This document shows, piece by piece, positions 42,342 to 50,359 of a stretch of DNA of 64,000 bases. This DNA is from Candidatus Hydrogenedentota bacterium (GTDB lineage: Bacteria > Hydrogenedentota > Hydrogenedentia > Hydrogenedentales > SLHB01). Made by a program: the position numbers and the translations under genes. Every line of letters begins with the position of its first letter. Positions within the stretch are counted from its first letter, which is position 1. The DNA lies in the NCBI GenBank assembly GCA_013359265.1, contig JABWCD010000009.1, positions 120,654-184,653 on the forward strand, read 5' to 3'. The notes under the pieces are model-generated. The model was not told the DNA's origin and did no database searches. It worked only from the letters and a program-made list of their open reading frames with translations.

Positions 42342-43892
42342 TCAACTCTTCAGGAAACGCTTCAGCAGATTGTGCGTGATACGTTGTACGCGCGTGTCGG
42401 GGCCGTGGGGACGGCCGTTGTGCGAGTAAGGCAGCATGTGGCCCGGGGGCGAACTGAGGCCCTGCGCCCACCAGATCGTCGATGCGTTGAACACGTGGTT
42501 GCCTTTTGGGCCGGGGTAGATCGTCGCCGTCCAATGCGCAACCTCGTCGCCGGAATTGAGCGCGTCGCCTTCCGCGACGATTTTCAGTCCGGGGATGTCC
42601 GCGGGTTCGCCATGGAATTCCCAGCCGACGAGGCCGGGAATGCCGTCGCCATTTTTCATGCCGGTCCCGTCAAACATCCAGTGCGACGCGTCGGAAACGA
42701 TCCAGTCGCCTGCGCCGTTGAACGGAATGATGGTGCGCGCGCCGATGATCTCGCGTTCGTCGGGGCCTTCCATGGGGAACGGTCCCATACCGCGGTCCGC
42801 CTCGGCCTTGCTGGTTCCGCCGAAACAGCCCTCGCGCGTGAAATTGCGGTTCGGCACGCCCGCCGAACTCGGCGACATCGGCGACACGAAGCAGCAGGTG
42901 TTTCCGGAGAAGAAGCCGACGTTCAGGCCCTCCGCGATCGCCTGCTTGACGTGGTTGAACTGTTCGAGGCTCCAGTACTCGTCGTGGCCGACGGAGATCA
43001 TCGCCTTCGCGCGCGTGATGGTTTTGATCTCTGCGTGCACGTCGGTGTTCGAGACGTAGGTGACGTCATAGCCTTCGCGTTCGAGCCAGTACACGAAGGG
43101 AAATTCCCACAACAGAAATTCGCCGGACCCCTGCGACTGCGGTGCGTCGAGAATCTGGCAGTACTTTCCATAGGGCCGGTCGTAGCTGACGCGGATGCCG
43201 GGCTTGAGCGCCCATTCGCTCTTGCCGTCGTCGTACAATGCGAATTGATCGGGCCAGCGGTTGTAGGCCTGCCAGGTGTTGTCGCTGCATTGGAAAACGA
43301 TGTCGGCCTTGCGCTCGTCGCGCACGATGAACACGACGTAGCTCTGCCATGGAGCATCGACCAACGACAAGCGGCCGAGATAGACGCCGCTGACCCAATC
43401 CTCGGGAATGGTGATGGTCGTGGCGGGTTTCCATTGGCACTCGCGGATGCGCTCGTTACCGATGGGGGGATCGGGTTGCGTAACGCCGTCGAAGGGGCCG
43501 AGCTGTTGCATCAAGCGCGCGCCCGCGCCGTCGTAGTAGCCCATGCGAAAGATGTCGATGGTGAATCGGCCCGGCGGATTCGCGCTCACGAAGATGTCGA
43601 GCGCGTCGCCCGCCTTCACGCTCGCGCGAGAGCAGTAGCCTTCGATCCATGGACACCGGTAGCGCGTTTTCGGATCGACTTTGGTATACGTGAGCTGCCA
43701 ATCCGTGGCGTCCGCGCGCACGTTTTCCTTGTGGAGCGCGCCGTGGCGCGCAGCTTCAGTGGACAAAGTGGACGTAGTGGACGCCACAACCGCAGATGCA
43801 ATTCCCGCGGCAGCCGTGTTTTTCAACACATCGCGACGAGATATATTATTTGGCTTTTTCGTGCTCGTGCTCCCCACAGCGACGGAAAACAT
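42342..43892 (-). CDS. Tat-exported protein with N,N-dimethylformamidase large-subunit-like domain
   Basis: A 516-residue protein. A twin-arginine signal ('ISRRDVLKNTAAAGIASAVVA', Arg19-Arg20) precedes a domain matching the C-terminal part of the beta subunit of N,N-dimethylformamidase: 'WIEGYCSRASVKAGDALDIFVSANPP', 'FRMGYYDGAGARLMQQLGPF', 'WQAYNRWPDQFALYDDG', 'SYDRPYGKYCQI' and 'EFPFVYWLEREGYDVTYVSNTDVH'. 'SVGHDEYWSLEQFNHVKQA' and 'ASTIWWAQGLSSPPG' follow. Many bacteria carry such proteins without being able to degrade dimethylformamide, so a glycan or amide substrate is equally possible. The start at 43892 follows a 93-residue membrane protein gene. Confidence 0.85.
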   Translation of the reverse strand: MFSVAVGSTSTKKPNNISRRDVLKNTAAAGIASAVVASTTSTLSTEAARHGALHKENVRADATDWQLTYTKVDPKTRYRCPWIEGYCSRASVKAGDALDIFVSANPPGRFTIDIFRMGYYDGAGARLMQQLGPFDGVTQPDPPIGNERIRECQWKPATTITIPEDWVSGVYLGRLSLVDAPWQSYVVFIVRDERKADIVFQCSDNTWQAYNRWPDQFALYDDGKSEWALKPGIRVSYDRPYGKYCQILDAPQSQGSGEFLLWEFPFVYWLEREGYDVTYVSNTDVHAEIKTITRAKAMISVGHDEYWSLEQFNHVKQAIAEGLNVGFFSGNTCCFVSPMSPSSAGVPNRNFTREGCFGGTSKAEADRGMGPFPMEGPDEREIIGARTIIPFNGAGDWIVSDASHWMFDGTGMKNGDGIPGLVGWEFHGEPADIPGLKIVAEGDALNSGDEVAHWTATIYPGPKGNHVFNASTIWWAQGLSSPPGHMLPYSHNGRPHGPDTRVQRITHNLLKRFLKS

Positions 43893-43896
43893 CCAA

Positions 43897-44178
43897 TCAT
43901 TCCAACTCCGCCGCGCGCGCCAGTTTTAGAATGAGACTTTTCATAACTCCATTCCACTTTACACTTCGAAATGTTCGACCTAGGCGTATGAAAACGTACG
44001 TGATACATCCAACTATGACTACAGGAAATGATTCGAACCAAACGCCCACCCCAACGATTATTGAACTCGGAACAATGAGAGCCAAGTCTTCATGAAAATG
44101 GTCCCATTCAGTACTCAATTCAATCGTGACAAGCATTCTGCGTTCATCCGGCGTTAGTTCTTCTCGCTCACGACTCAT
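43897..44178 (-). CDS. Small membrane protein overlapping the cytochrome stop codon
   Basis: A 93-residue protein with a charged N-terminus ('MSREREELTPDERRMLV') and two close membrane segments ('LALIVPSSIIVGVGVWF' and 'FPVVIVGCITYVFIRL'). Its ATG overlaps the stop of the 1162-residue cytochrome gene in an ATGA junction, so the two are translationally coupled. No family is recognised. A chaperone, anchoring or electron-transfer partner role is conceivable from the coupling alone. Confidence 0.65.
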   Translation of the reverse strand: MSREREELTPDERRMLVTIELSTEWDHFHEDLALIVPSSIIVGVGVWFESFPVVIVGCITYVFIRLGRTFRSVKWNGVMKSLILKLARAAELE

Positions 44179-47100
44179 TGTGCTCCGCGCTCCAGGTAAT
44201 TGATCAACGCAGCCAACTCGCCAAGGCTCATGGTGTTCAGCAAGCCTTCGGGCATAATCGATCGCGTGGCGGGCTTGCGCGATTCGATGTCGTTCTTCGC
44301 GATGTCCACGCGCTTGCCCGTGACGTCGATGAGCGTGAGCGTGTTCTCGTCCTCGGTAACCATCATGCCGGTCACGGTCGTCAGGTCGTTCAATTCGACG
44401 TCGAGGCCGATGTATTGATCGGAGATTACTTTCGAAGGTTCGGCGATCGCATCGATGAGGTCCGCGCGGCGGAACCGGCTGGCGACCGTCGAGAGATCGG
44501 GGCCGCCGCCTTTGCCGACCGTGCCAAACACGTGGCAGTTGACGCAGCGCGATTTGACAAAGACTTTTGATCCAACTTCGTTGAAGTGCTTGCGGTCTTC
44601 GCCGTTCTTGGCGTATGCCATCGGATCGTATTCAAGATATTCCTTAATCTCTTGCAGGCTCATCTGCGCGAGTTCGGACGCCTTGCCTTCCGATTCCGCC
44701 TGCATTTGCGCGAGCAGCGCCAGCGCGTCCGCGTTGCGTTTGGCGAGTTGCGCGTCTTTCCGCGCGACGGCGAGTTGCTTTTCCTCCTCGGGCAGAAGCG
44801 CCAATGCATCCTGCCAGATGAATTCGATGAACCCCTCGAAGCTCGCGCCGCCGGTCATCTCGCGCGCGCCGTCGAACCACGCGACAAACCTGTCGCGCTG
44901 TTCGCGGGACCACCCGGATTGAATCGTGCGCAGGCAGAACGCCGTGTGGATTTGTTCTTCCTGCGACTTGTCCGGCGTCTGGTATGCGAGCAGCTTGTCG
45001 ATGACGCCTGGCAGTTCCATGTGGGCCAACAGAATCTGTAGTTCGCGATTGATGGATAGGTTTTCTGCCGGAAACGCCGCCAGCAGGTTCGCACCGACGT
45101 GTTGGTTGAATGCGCTGCGGTCAGTTCCTTGGGCGTCGCGGATGAACGCGAGCTGAATCACGCGCAAGGATGCCAGCAAATCGTCTTCGGAAAGGTGCGC
45201 GCGGCTTGACGCGATTTTCTCGAATACCGCGTCCATGTCCGCCGCGCTGTGCTGCGTGTGGATCAGCGCAAGAAGGCCTTCGATCAAGGCGCGGGGTTGT
45301 TGATCCGAATCCGTGGCGAGCACGTGCGGCGCCCAAAGACCGCGCGGCGTGCGTTCGAGTGCCGTTCGCGCGGCATAGCGCACGGACGTATCGCCGCTGC
45401 CGAGCAGAGTCAACAGCTTGACGGGGATTGCGTCGTTTTTGGCGAGCTTGGCCCCGGTGTCCAATCCGGCGCGAACCAGCGAATCGCACGCACGCCGCTG
45501 CACGAGCGCGTCGGCGTCATCCAGCGCCGCGGTCAACGCTTTCTTCACCGACTGCAACGGATACGTCCCAAGCAAGTACACGGCGAAGGCGCGCACGTCC
45601 GCGTTGTCGTCGTTCGCCAGTTTTGTCAACAGCGATTTCGACGGCTTAGGGCCGTGCGCCTGCAACGCTTCGAGCGCGGCGATGCGCTGCTCGACCGGGG
45701 CGTCCTTATGCCGCGCGATGCCGGCCAGGCCACTCTCCCACTTCTTCCCAAGCGAATCTTTCGCCTGTTCGAGCGCGTAGCGGCCCCACGCGGAGCGCCG
45801 CATCGGTTGCCGCACGACGTCTTCGACGGACTTTGGCACTTCGTGCTTCGCAACCGCATCGCCGTATTTGATGCGGTATAGGCCGCCGCGTGTGCCGCGC
45901 CCGCCAATGGTGAAGTACATCAACCCGTCCGGGCCGACGTCGACGTCCGTCACGTTCAGCGGTTCGCCGACGAGGAAATCGACCGTCTTGCCGATGAAGG
46001 AGCCGCCGCGCTGCTTGGGGAACATTGCGCGGATGCGCCCGCGCGACCAGTCGCCCATGTAGAATCCGCCGCGATACTTCTCCGGGTATACGGTGTGATC
46101 GTAGATGCACGTGCCCACGGGCGAACCGCGGCCAACGTCGTCGAGAGGCGGCAAGGTGTCGAAATAGTAATTCGGCATCTTGCCGCTGCCCGACCGCCAG
46201 CCGTAGTCCGCGCCCGGCACGCAGTGCACGACGCGCACGGGACGAAACCACGGGGTGCCGATGTCCCACTCCATGTCGGAATCGAAGGTGAAGATTTCGC
46301 CGGTGTTGTCCACAGCGAAGTCGAAGGCGTTGCGGAACCCGCCGCAGAACTGCGCCATCGTTTTCAGATCGGGCGACACGCGATGGATGGTGCCGCCCGG
46401 CGCCAGGATTCCCTTCGCGTGGCCCCGCGCGTCCCAGTAGCGCGGCATCAGGAAATCTTCCTGCAGGCCGCGGCTCGGCGAATCCTTCGCGATCTCGAAA
46501 TCGGGATACGAGTGGTTCCCGTACATGACGTACAGGAACCCGTCCGCGCCCCAGGCGATCGCGTGCGGCGAGTGTTCGCCCATGCCGCCGCTCTTCGCTT
46601 TGATGACCTGCGTCACCTCATCGGCCACGTCGTCGCCGTTCTTGTCGATCAACCGGTACACGCCGGGCGCGTGCGGACCGTCCGACTGCACGAGCAAATC
46701 GCCCGGCGCGAGGTAGCACAGGCCCATCGCGCGCTTCACCACTTCGCTGACGGACTTCACCTTGTCGTACTTGCCGTCGCCATTTTCATCGAGCAGCAGC
46801 CGGACGCCCTCGCTCTCCGTCGCGACGAGCGGCCGGCCCAGATGGTCGAAGGTCATGTTGATGACCGAGCCGATGAGTTCGTGCGACGCGACTTCCTCGA
46901 CACTGAACCCTTCGGGCATGCGGAACTGCGCGCCTTCGACGCCGAGTTTCTCCGAGCGCGCCGCGTCCACGTCGGGCATGAGTTCGCCCGGCCTGATGCG
47001 CGCTTCCTTCGACGTGAGTTCCTTAATTTCGATGTCCTTGAACGACACCATCATGTCGGGGCCGGTGTGGAGTTGCAGCGCGATGTAGCCCTTGCGCGCG

Positions 47101-47663
47101 CCGGCGAGGTCGTCGATTTCGCAGGTGACGTGGCCGTTCAGCACCATTTTGATGTGCGGGCCCTGACAGGTGATCTCGTATTCGTTCCAGTCACCCTGCT
47201 TCACCCAGGTCTGCGTTTCCGCCTGCTTCTCCGGCGACATCGCCTTCCAATAGTCCATGATGCCGCGCTTCTGCTCTTCGTAGAGCATGCCGAAGTAGGT
47301 CTGCTCCGCAATGTCCGCCTGGTAGCCCGCCGCGACGAAGTCCGGCCGCATCTCGCTGCGGAATTGAATCCCGCTGTTGTGATTGCGCAATTTCACCTTC
47401 GCTTTCAGCACAAAGTCGGTGAACTGCTTCGGTTCGTAGAACAGGAAGGTGTTCTTTTCGATCTTCACGCCGTCCGTCGATCCGACGATGGCGCCGTCCG
47501 CCACCTTCCACAAGCGCGGATCGCCTTTCCAGCCTGTCAGGTCCTTGCCGTTGAACAGCGGGGTGAACCCTTCCTCCGCCGCGCGCGCCCCCGGCGCCAA
47601 CGACGCCACCCCGGCCACGCAGGCAATCAGCACAAGCCCCAATACACACCATCGTAGTTTCAT
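44175..47663 (-). CDS. DUF1080 / PVC-type dehydrogenase / HEAT / cytochrome c fusion protein
   Basis: A 1162-residue exported fusion. A signal peptide is followed by a DUF1080 jelly roll (about 30-215; 'FTPLFNGKDLTGWKGD', 'SGIQFRSEM', 'GYIALQLHTG'). A PVC-type beta-propeller dehydrogenase follows (about 245-620; 'PLVATESEGVRLLLDENGDGKYD', 'DFAVDNTGEIFTFDSDMEWDIG', 'GFYMGDWSRGRIRAMF'). HEAT repeats come next (about 640-760), then a helical linker and a terminal cytochrome c with 'CVNCH' (1040-1044) and distal Met in 'SIMPEGL'. It unites a presumed 3-keto-sugar hydrolase with a presumed sugar dehydrogenase. It overlaps a small membrane protein gene by four bases. Confidence 0.9.
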   Translation of the reverse strand: MKLRWCVLGLVLIACVAGVASLAPGARAAEEGFTPLFNGKDLTGWKGDPRLWKVADGAIVGSTDGVKIEKNTFLFYEPKQFTDFVLKAKVKLRNHNSGIQFRSEMRPDFVAAGYQADIAEQTYFGMLYEEQKRGIMDYWKAMSPEKQAETQTWVKQGDWNEYEITCQGPHIKMVLNGHVTCEIDDLAGARKGYIALQLHTGPDMMVSFKDIEIKELTSKEARIRPGELMPDVDAARSEKLGVEGAQFRMPEGFSVEEVASHELIGSVINMTFDHLGRPLVATESEGVRLLLDENGDGKYDKVKSVSEVVKRAMGLCYLAPGDLLVQSDGPHAPGVYRLIDKNGDDVADEVTQVIKAKSGGMGEHSPHAIAWGADGFLYVMYGNHSYPDFEIAKDSPSRGLQEDFLMPRYWDARGHAKGILAPGGTIHRVSPDLKTMAQFCGGFRNAFDFAVDNTGEIFTFDSDMEWDIGTPWFRPVRVVHCVPGADYGWRSGSGKMPNYYFDTLPPLDDVGRGSPVGTCIYDHTVYPEKYRGGFYMGDWSRGRIRAMFPKQRGGSFIGKTVDFLVGEPLNVTDVDVGPDGLMYFTIGGRGTRGGLYRIKYGDAVAKHEVPKSVEDVVRQPMRRSAWGRYALEQAKDSLGKKWESGLAGIARHKDAPVEQRIAALEALQAHGPKPSKSLLTKLANDDNADVRAFAVYLLGTYPLQSVKKALTAALDDADALVQRRACDSLVRAGLDTGAKLAKNDAIPVKLLTLLGSGDTSVRYAARTALERTPRGLWAPHVLATDSDQQPRALIEGLLALIHTQHSAADMDAVFEKIASSRAHLSEDDLLASLRVIQLAFIRDAQGTDRSAFNQHVGANLLAAFPAENLSINRELQILLAHMELPGVIDKLLAYQTPDKSQEEQIHTAFCLRTIQSGWSREQRDRFVAWFDGAREMTGGASFEGFIEFIWQDALALLPEEEKQLAVARKDAQLAKRNADALALLAQMQAESEGKASELAQMSLQEIKEYLEYDPMAYAKNGEDRKHFNEVGSKVFVKSRCVNCHVFGTVGKGGGPDLSTVASRFRRADLIDAIAEPSKVISDQYIGLDVELNDLTTVTGMMVTEDENTLTLIDVTGKRVDIAKNDIESRKPATRSIMPEGLLNTMSLGELAALINYLERGAQ

Positions 47664-47884
47664 GGCAATCTCCCCAATAGAACGTCGATACCTGCTAAGC
47701 GATACAAGAAGCGATTGAAAACGCGCTCAGCCCAACCCGCAGAATCCCGCCCCCGACCGGGGAGCGACGAATCCAATAACTTTAGACTATGACCTTGCGG
47801 GATTCCACATTCGGGCAGGTAGATTGATAAATATGCCGATTGACGGGTGGCAGTCCGTGTGGTAATGCTTTCCGTATAAGAACG

Positions 47885-48253
47885 GTGGTCTCCATACCCG
47901 ACGACGTTTTCGAGCAGGCGGAACGCTTCGCGTGGAAGGCCCGCAAGTCTCGAAGTCATTTGTACAGCGAAACAGTAAATGAATACGTTGCGAGGCATTC
48001 GCCGGACGCGGTTGCCGAGGCAATGAACCGCGCTTATGATGAACTTGACGAGGAGGAGAGAATGCCCGACATTTTCCTAACGCTCGCTGCGCGCCGCATC
48101 TTGAAACGAACGGAGTGGAAATCTCTGTGGGCGAATTCTAATCGGAAGTTGCGTCGTCTTGCGGCGTTACGCTGCCGGGTGATAACTCGCGCGCTGGCGA
48201 TTTTACGAGCCGATCCGCGTACTTCGATTCCAGCGCTTGGTAGTGGGCAATAA
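47885..48253 (+). CDS. CopG/RHH-type antitoxin remnant with extended frame
   Basis: The protein 'VSIPDDVFEQAERFAWKARKSRSHLYSETVNEYVARHS' is a clear ribbon-helix-helix antitoxin, continuing to 'LAARRILKRTEW' (48118) where such antitoxins normally end. Where the family has its start Met-Arg-Thr, the codon is ATA (47876-47878), so a weak GTG at 47885 would have to serve. The natural stop after 'EW' is missing and the frame runs on to 48253 over the convergent neighbour. No toxin gene follows. The locus therefore looks decayed. The frame is open upstream to 47840. Confidence 0.6.
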   Translation: MVSIPDDVFEQAERFAWKARKSRSHLYSETVNEYVARHSPDAVAEAMNRAYDELDEEERMPDIFLTLAARRILKRTEWKSLWANSNRKLRRLAALRCRVITRALAILRADPRTSIPALGSGQ

Positions 48254-48335
48254 GAGCATACGTGTCGTGCCCGAACCGTTCCGAGATTTCGTGCCGCGTT
48301 TGTCTGATCTCTTCTATTGCAACGTCCGTACGCAT
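48138..48335 (-). CDS. Small antitoxin-like conserved protein
   Basis: A 65-residue helical protein starting 'MRTDVAIEEIRQTRHEISERFGHDTYALIAHYQALESKY'. This matches a widespread family of short proteins ('IEEIR..RHEIS...GHD...L..HY') that often neighbour toxins or occur in defence-rich accessory regions. Its function is not established. The C-terminal 20 residues are unlike the family and may be a fused tail. It is convergent with, and overlaps, the extended frame of the RHH antitoxin. Confidence 0.6.
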   Translation of the reverse strand: MRTDVAIEEIRQTRHEISERFGHDTYALIAHYQALESKYADRLVKSPARELSPGSVTPQDDATSD

Positions 48336-48431
48336 CCTATACCTCTTGATCGTTCATCAACTCGAGCGGCGTCGTTAGAATCGGCACATGGAGGCCGAGC
48401 AGTACGCGCCGAAGGCGTTCCGCAACCCTAG

Positions 48432-48450
48432 CCAGGGGCATCGCCCCTGG
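48432..48450. repeat. REP-like perfect hairpin beside a transposase fragment
   Basis: CCAGGGGC (48432-48439) and GCCCCTGG (48443-48450) form a perfect 8-bp stem with an ATC loop. A partial second copy of the core (AGGGGCATCGC) occurs about 36 bases further right, in the run up to the transposase stop. Short GC-rich palindromes of this kind are the substrates of REP-associated tyrosine transposases, and one such gene fragment lies alongside. Confidence 0.65.
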
Positions 48451-48502
48451 AACCCGGCCAACACCTCATCTCGTCTTGCCCTGAAGGGGCATCGCAAGAA
48501 AT

Positions 48503-48904
48503 CTAATTCCGCACGCACCATTCGTCGAATTCGATTCCGTGTTTGAGAAGGAGAATGCGAAGTTCTTCCTGAAATGTCATCTTCCGGTGGTGACGTTTCT
48601 GGTTCAGAATATAGCCGCGCAACCGCTCGAGATTCGAGGGACTGACCGCAAACCGGGCGTAACCCGATTGCCAGCAGAAACGGTCGAACACGCGATCCTG
48701 AAGTTTTCTCCACTTTGACGACTGTTTCTTCACGGTTTCGACGAGCCTGATCGGTGCTGCCGCTTTCGACATCGCGAAAGCGGTGTGGACGTGATCGTCG
48801 ACACCCCCAATCAGATTTTCGCGGCATTCCTCGCCGTCGAGTACTCCGGCCATCTGGCCGTAGCGTTTAGGGCGGCCGGGTACACCTTGCGACCGGGCCG
48901 ACAA
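48503..48904 (-). pseudogene. REP-associated tyrosine transposase (IS200/RAYT type), N-terminally truncated
   Basis: The 133-codon frame matches the HUH transposase family from 'RPKRYGQMAGVLDGEECRENLIGGVDDHVH' to the C-terminal 'HHRKMTFQEELRILLLKHGIEFDEW'. The HUH histidines are in 'DDHVHTAF' and the likely catalytic Tyr is in 'LRGYILNQKRHHRK'. The usual first 30-40 residues ('HLVFSTK' block) are absent; upstream sequence in this frame is unrelated and meets a stop. Only a TTG could start it. It is probably inactive. A REP-like hairpin stands 53 bases after its stop. Confidence 0.75.
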
Positions 48905-49000
48905 AGTGTTCCGCCCATGATAGAACCGTTCGCTGTCAGGAATCGACGGACGGTTGGGAAGTCAGAGATCGACCGAATTGGATGAGTCAGCGGCCTGCGA

Positions 49001-50104
49001 TCATGCTGGGCGGGCGGCGCGGATTTTCTCGAGCAGCGCGGCGAATTCCTCGTCCTCGACGCGGTCTCCAATTCCGTACCAGACACGACTCATGACACCC
49101 GGGCTTCCCGTGTTTACGCGATGTACGACTACAAGGCGCTCGGCCGGCGAAACGTAGACGACTTGCGTGCCTGTGCCTTCCGCATAGAACGCATCGTTGC
49201 GGCCGATCCACCACATGTAGCCGTATCCGCCCTGTTGAAACGGGCTGTGAATCTGGGTGCTCTCCTTTACCCAAGTTTCGGGAATTACCTGCAATCCGTT
49301 CCACGTTCCACCCTGGAGATAAAGGTGTCCGAATCGCGCGAGATCGCGGGCACTGATCCAGAAAAGATAGGCTGGATGATTCGAAACTTCTTCGTGGCGG
49401 TACTCGACGTCTTCGCGGCGGAAATCTTGCATCCCGATAGGCTGGGCGATCCATTGGATGAACGCATCTTCGATGGAAAGTTTGGCCTGTTGTTGGAAGA
49501 TGCTGCCGAGCGCGTTGAAATCCCAGTTGTTGTAGTACCAAAACGTGCCCGGCGCGTGAGCGCCACGCTGGGGGCGGCGTTTTTTGTTCGAACTGGTTTC
49601 ATAGGCTGCGCCGTGATATACGCCGGAACGCGACGCAAGGAGGTCTGAAACCTTCGCCGTCTTTTCCTGTTCCGTGAGACCAGGGCGAACGTCGTCTATG
49701 GAGAGTTCGGCTAGCGTGGCATTCACATCGATCAGCCCGCGTTCAATCGCGACACCGTAAAGCGCGCTCAGTAGGCTCTTGCGAACCGAGTGGGCGTTGA
49801 ATCGCTTCGTTGTTTCGCCCCACTCGGCGACCAGATTCCCGTCGTGAATCACGATTACGGCCGCGGACCCAATTCGATTCGCGTACTCGCGGGCTTCGGC
49901 CAGTTTCTCGGCAGACCAGCCTGAAGCCAGCGGAAAGGTTTTCGCCAGGGATTGATCGTTATCCAGTACATTTTGCGATGGACCGCCGGCCAGAATCTTC
50001 GAATCGAGGGAGGCGCGCAGGCCCCAAACGCCGATGACCGCGACTGCAACCAACACTGCGATCAGTAGCCCAAACCGTCGTACCCATTTCATTCCACGAG
50101 CCAT
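49001..50104 (-). CDS. Serine hydrolase of the beta-lactamase / penicillin-binding protein C family
   Basis: A 367-residue protein with an N-terminal membrane anchor ('FGLLIAVLVAVAVIGVWGL') and a class C beta-lactamase-like fold. The catalytic S-x-x-K is Ser106-Val-Arg-Lys109 ('HSVRKSLLSALYG'). The Y-x-N motif is in 'GTFWYYNNWDFN', and 'GYGYMWWI' and 'GTGTQVVYVSP' mark the third strand region. Members are esterases, amidases or peptidases more often than true beta-lactamases. It is probably periplasmic and membrane-tethered. The ATG at 50104 has a GGAGGG Shine-Dalgarno. The 255 bases upstream contain no gene. Confidence 0.88.
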   Translation of the reverse strand: MARGMKWVRRFGLLIAVLVAVAVIGVWGLRASLDSKILAGGPSQNVLDNDQSLAKTFPLASGWSAEKLAEAREYANRIGSAAVIVIHDGNLVAEWGETTKRFNAHSVRKSLLSALYGVAIERGLIDVNATLAELSIDDVRPGLTEQEKTAKVSDLLASRSGVYHGAAYETSSNKKRRPQRGAHAPGTFWYYNNWDFNALGSIFQQQAKLSIEDAFIQWIAQPIGMQDFRREDVEYRHEEVSNHPAYLFWISARDLARFGHLYLQGGTWNGLQVIPETWVKESTQIHSPFQQGGYGYMWWIGRNDAFYAEGTGTQVVYVSPAERLVVVHRVNTGSPGVMSRVWYGIGDRVEDEEFAALLEKIRAARPA

Positions 50105-50359
50105 GATTCATAGCCCTCCGTAACGCAATTCCGCGATGAACGCACGCGGTCGGTCCGGGGTTCCGTCAATACCTGCCGAATTGACCGGCGCTCTCAAGCC
50201 TCAAGAGCTTAAGGGGGCGCCTTATCGACGCAAGGCTAATATTTGATGCGCGAGTGGTTCGAAGGGTTTAGCGTGGCGCATTGGTAGTCCAAAGAAGCGT
50301 ATTCACGGGTGACGTTGCGCTTGCGACGAGAAGGTGACGATTTGAGGGAATGAGCCCCG

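Noticed and set aside
42372..43934. A 520-codon plus-strand open frame
   Set aside because: It is antisense to the dimethylformamidase-like Tat protein; long shadows are expected in GC-rich DNA.
46095..47657. A 520-codon plus-strand open frame
   Set aside because: It is antisense to the DUF1080/PVC-type cytochrome fusion, and its composition is typical of a shadow.
48119..48253. C-terminal tail of the RHH antitoxin as a functional domain
   Set aside because: It starts exactly where the family ends, is antisense to a conserved small protein gene and is basic, low-information sequence.
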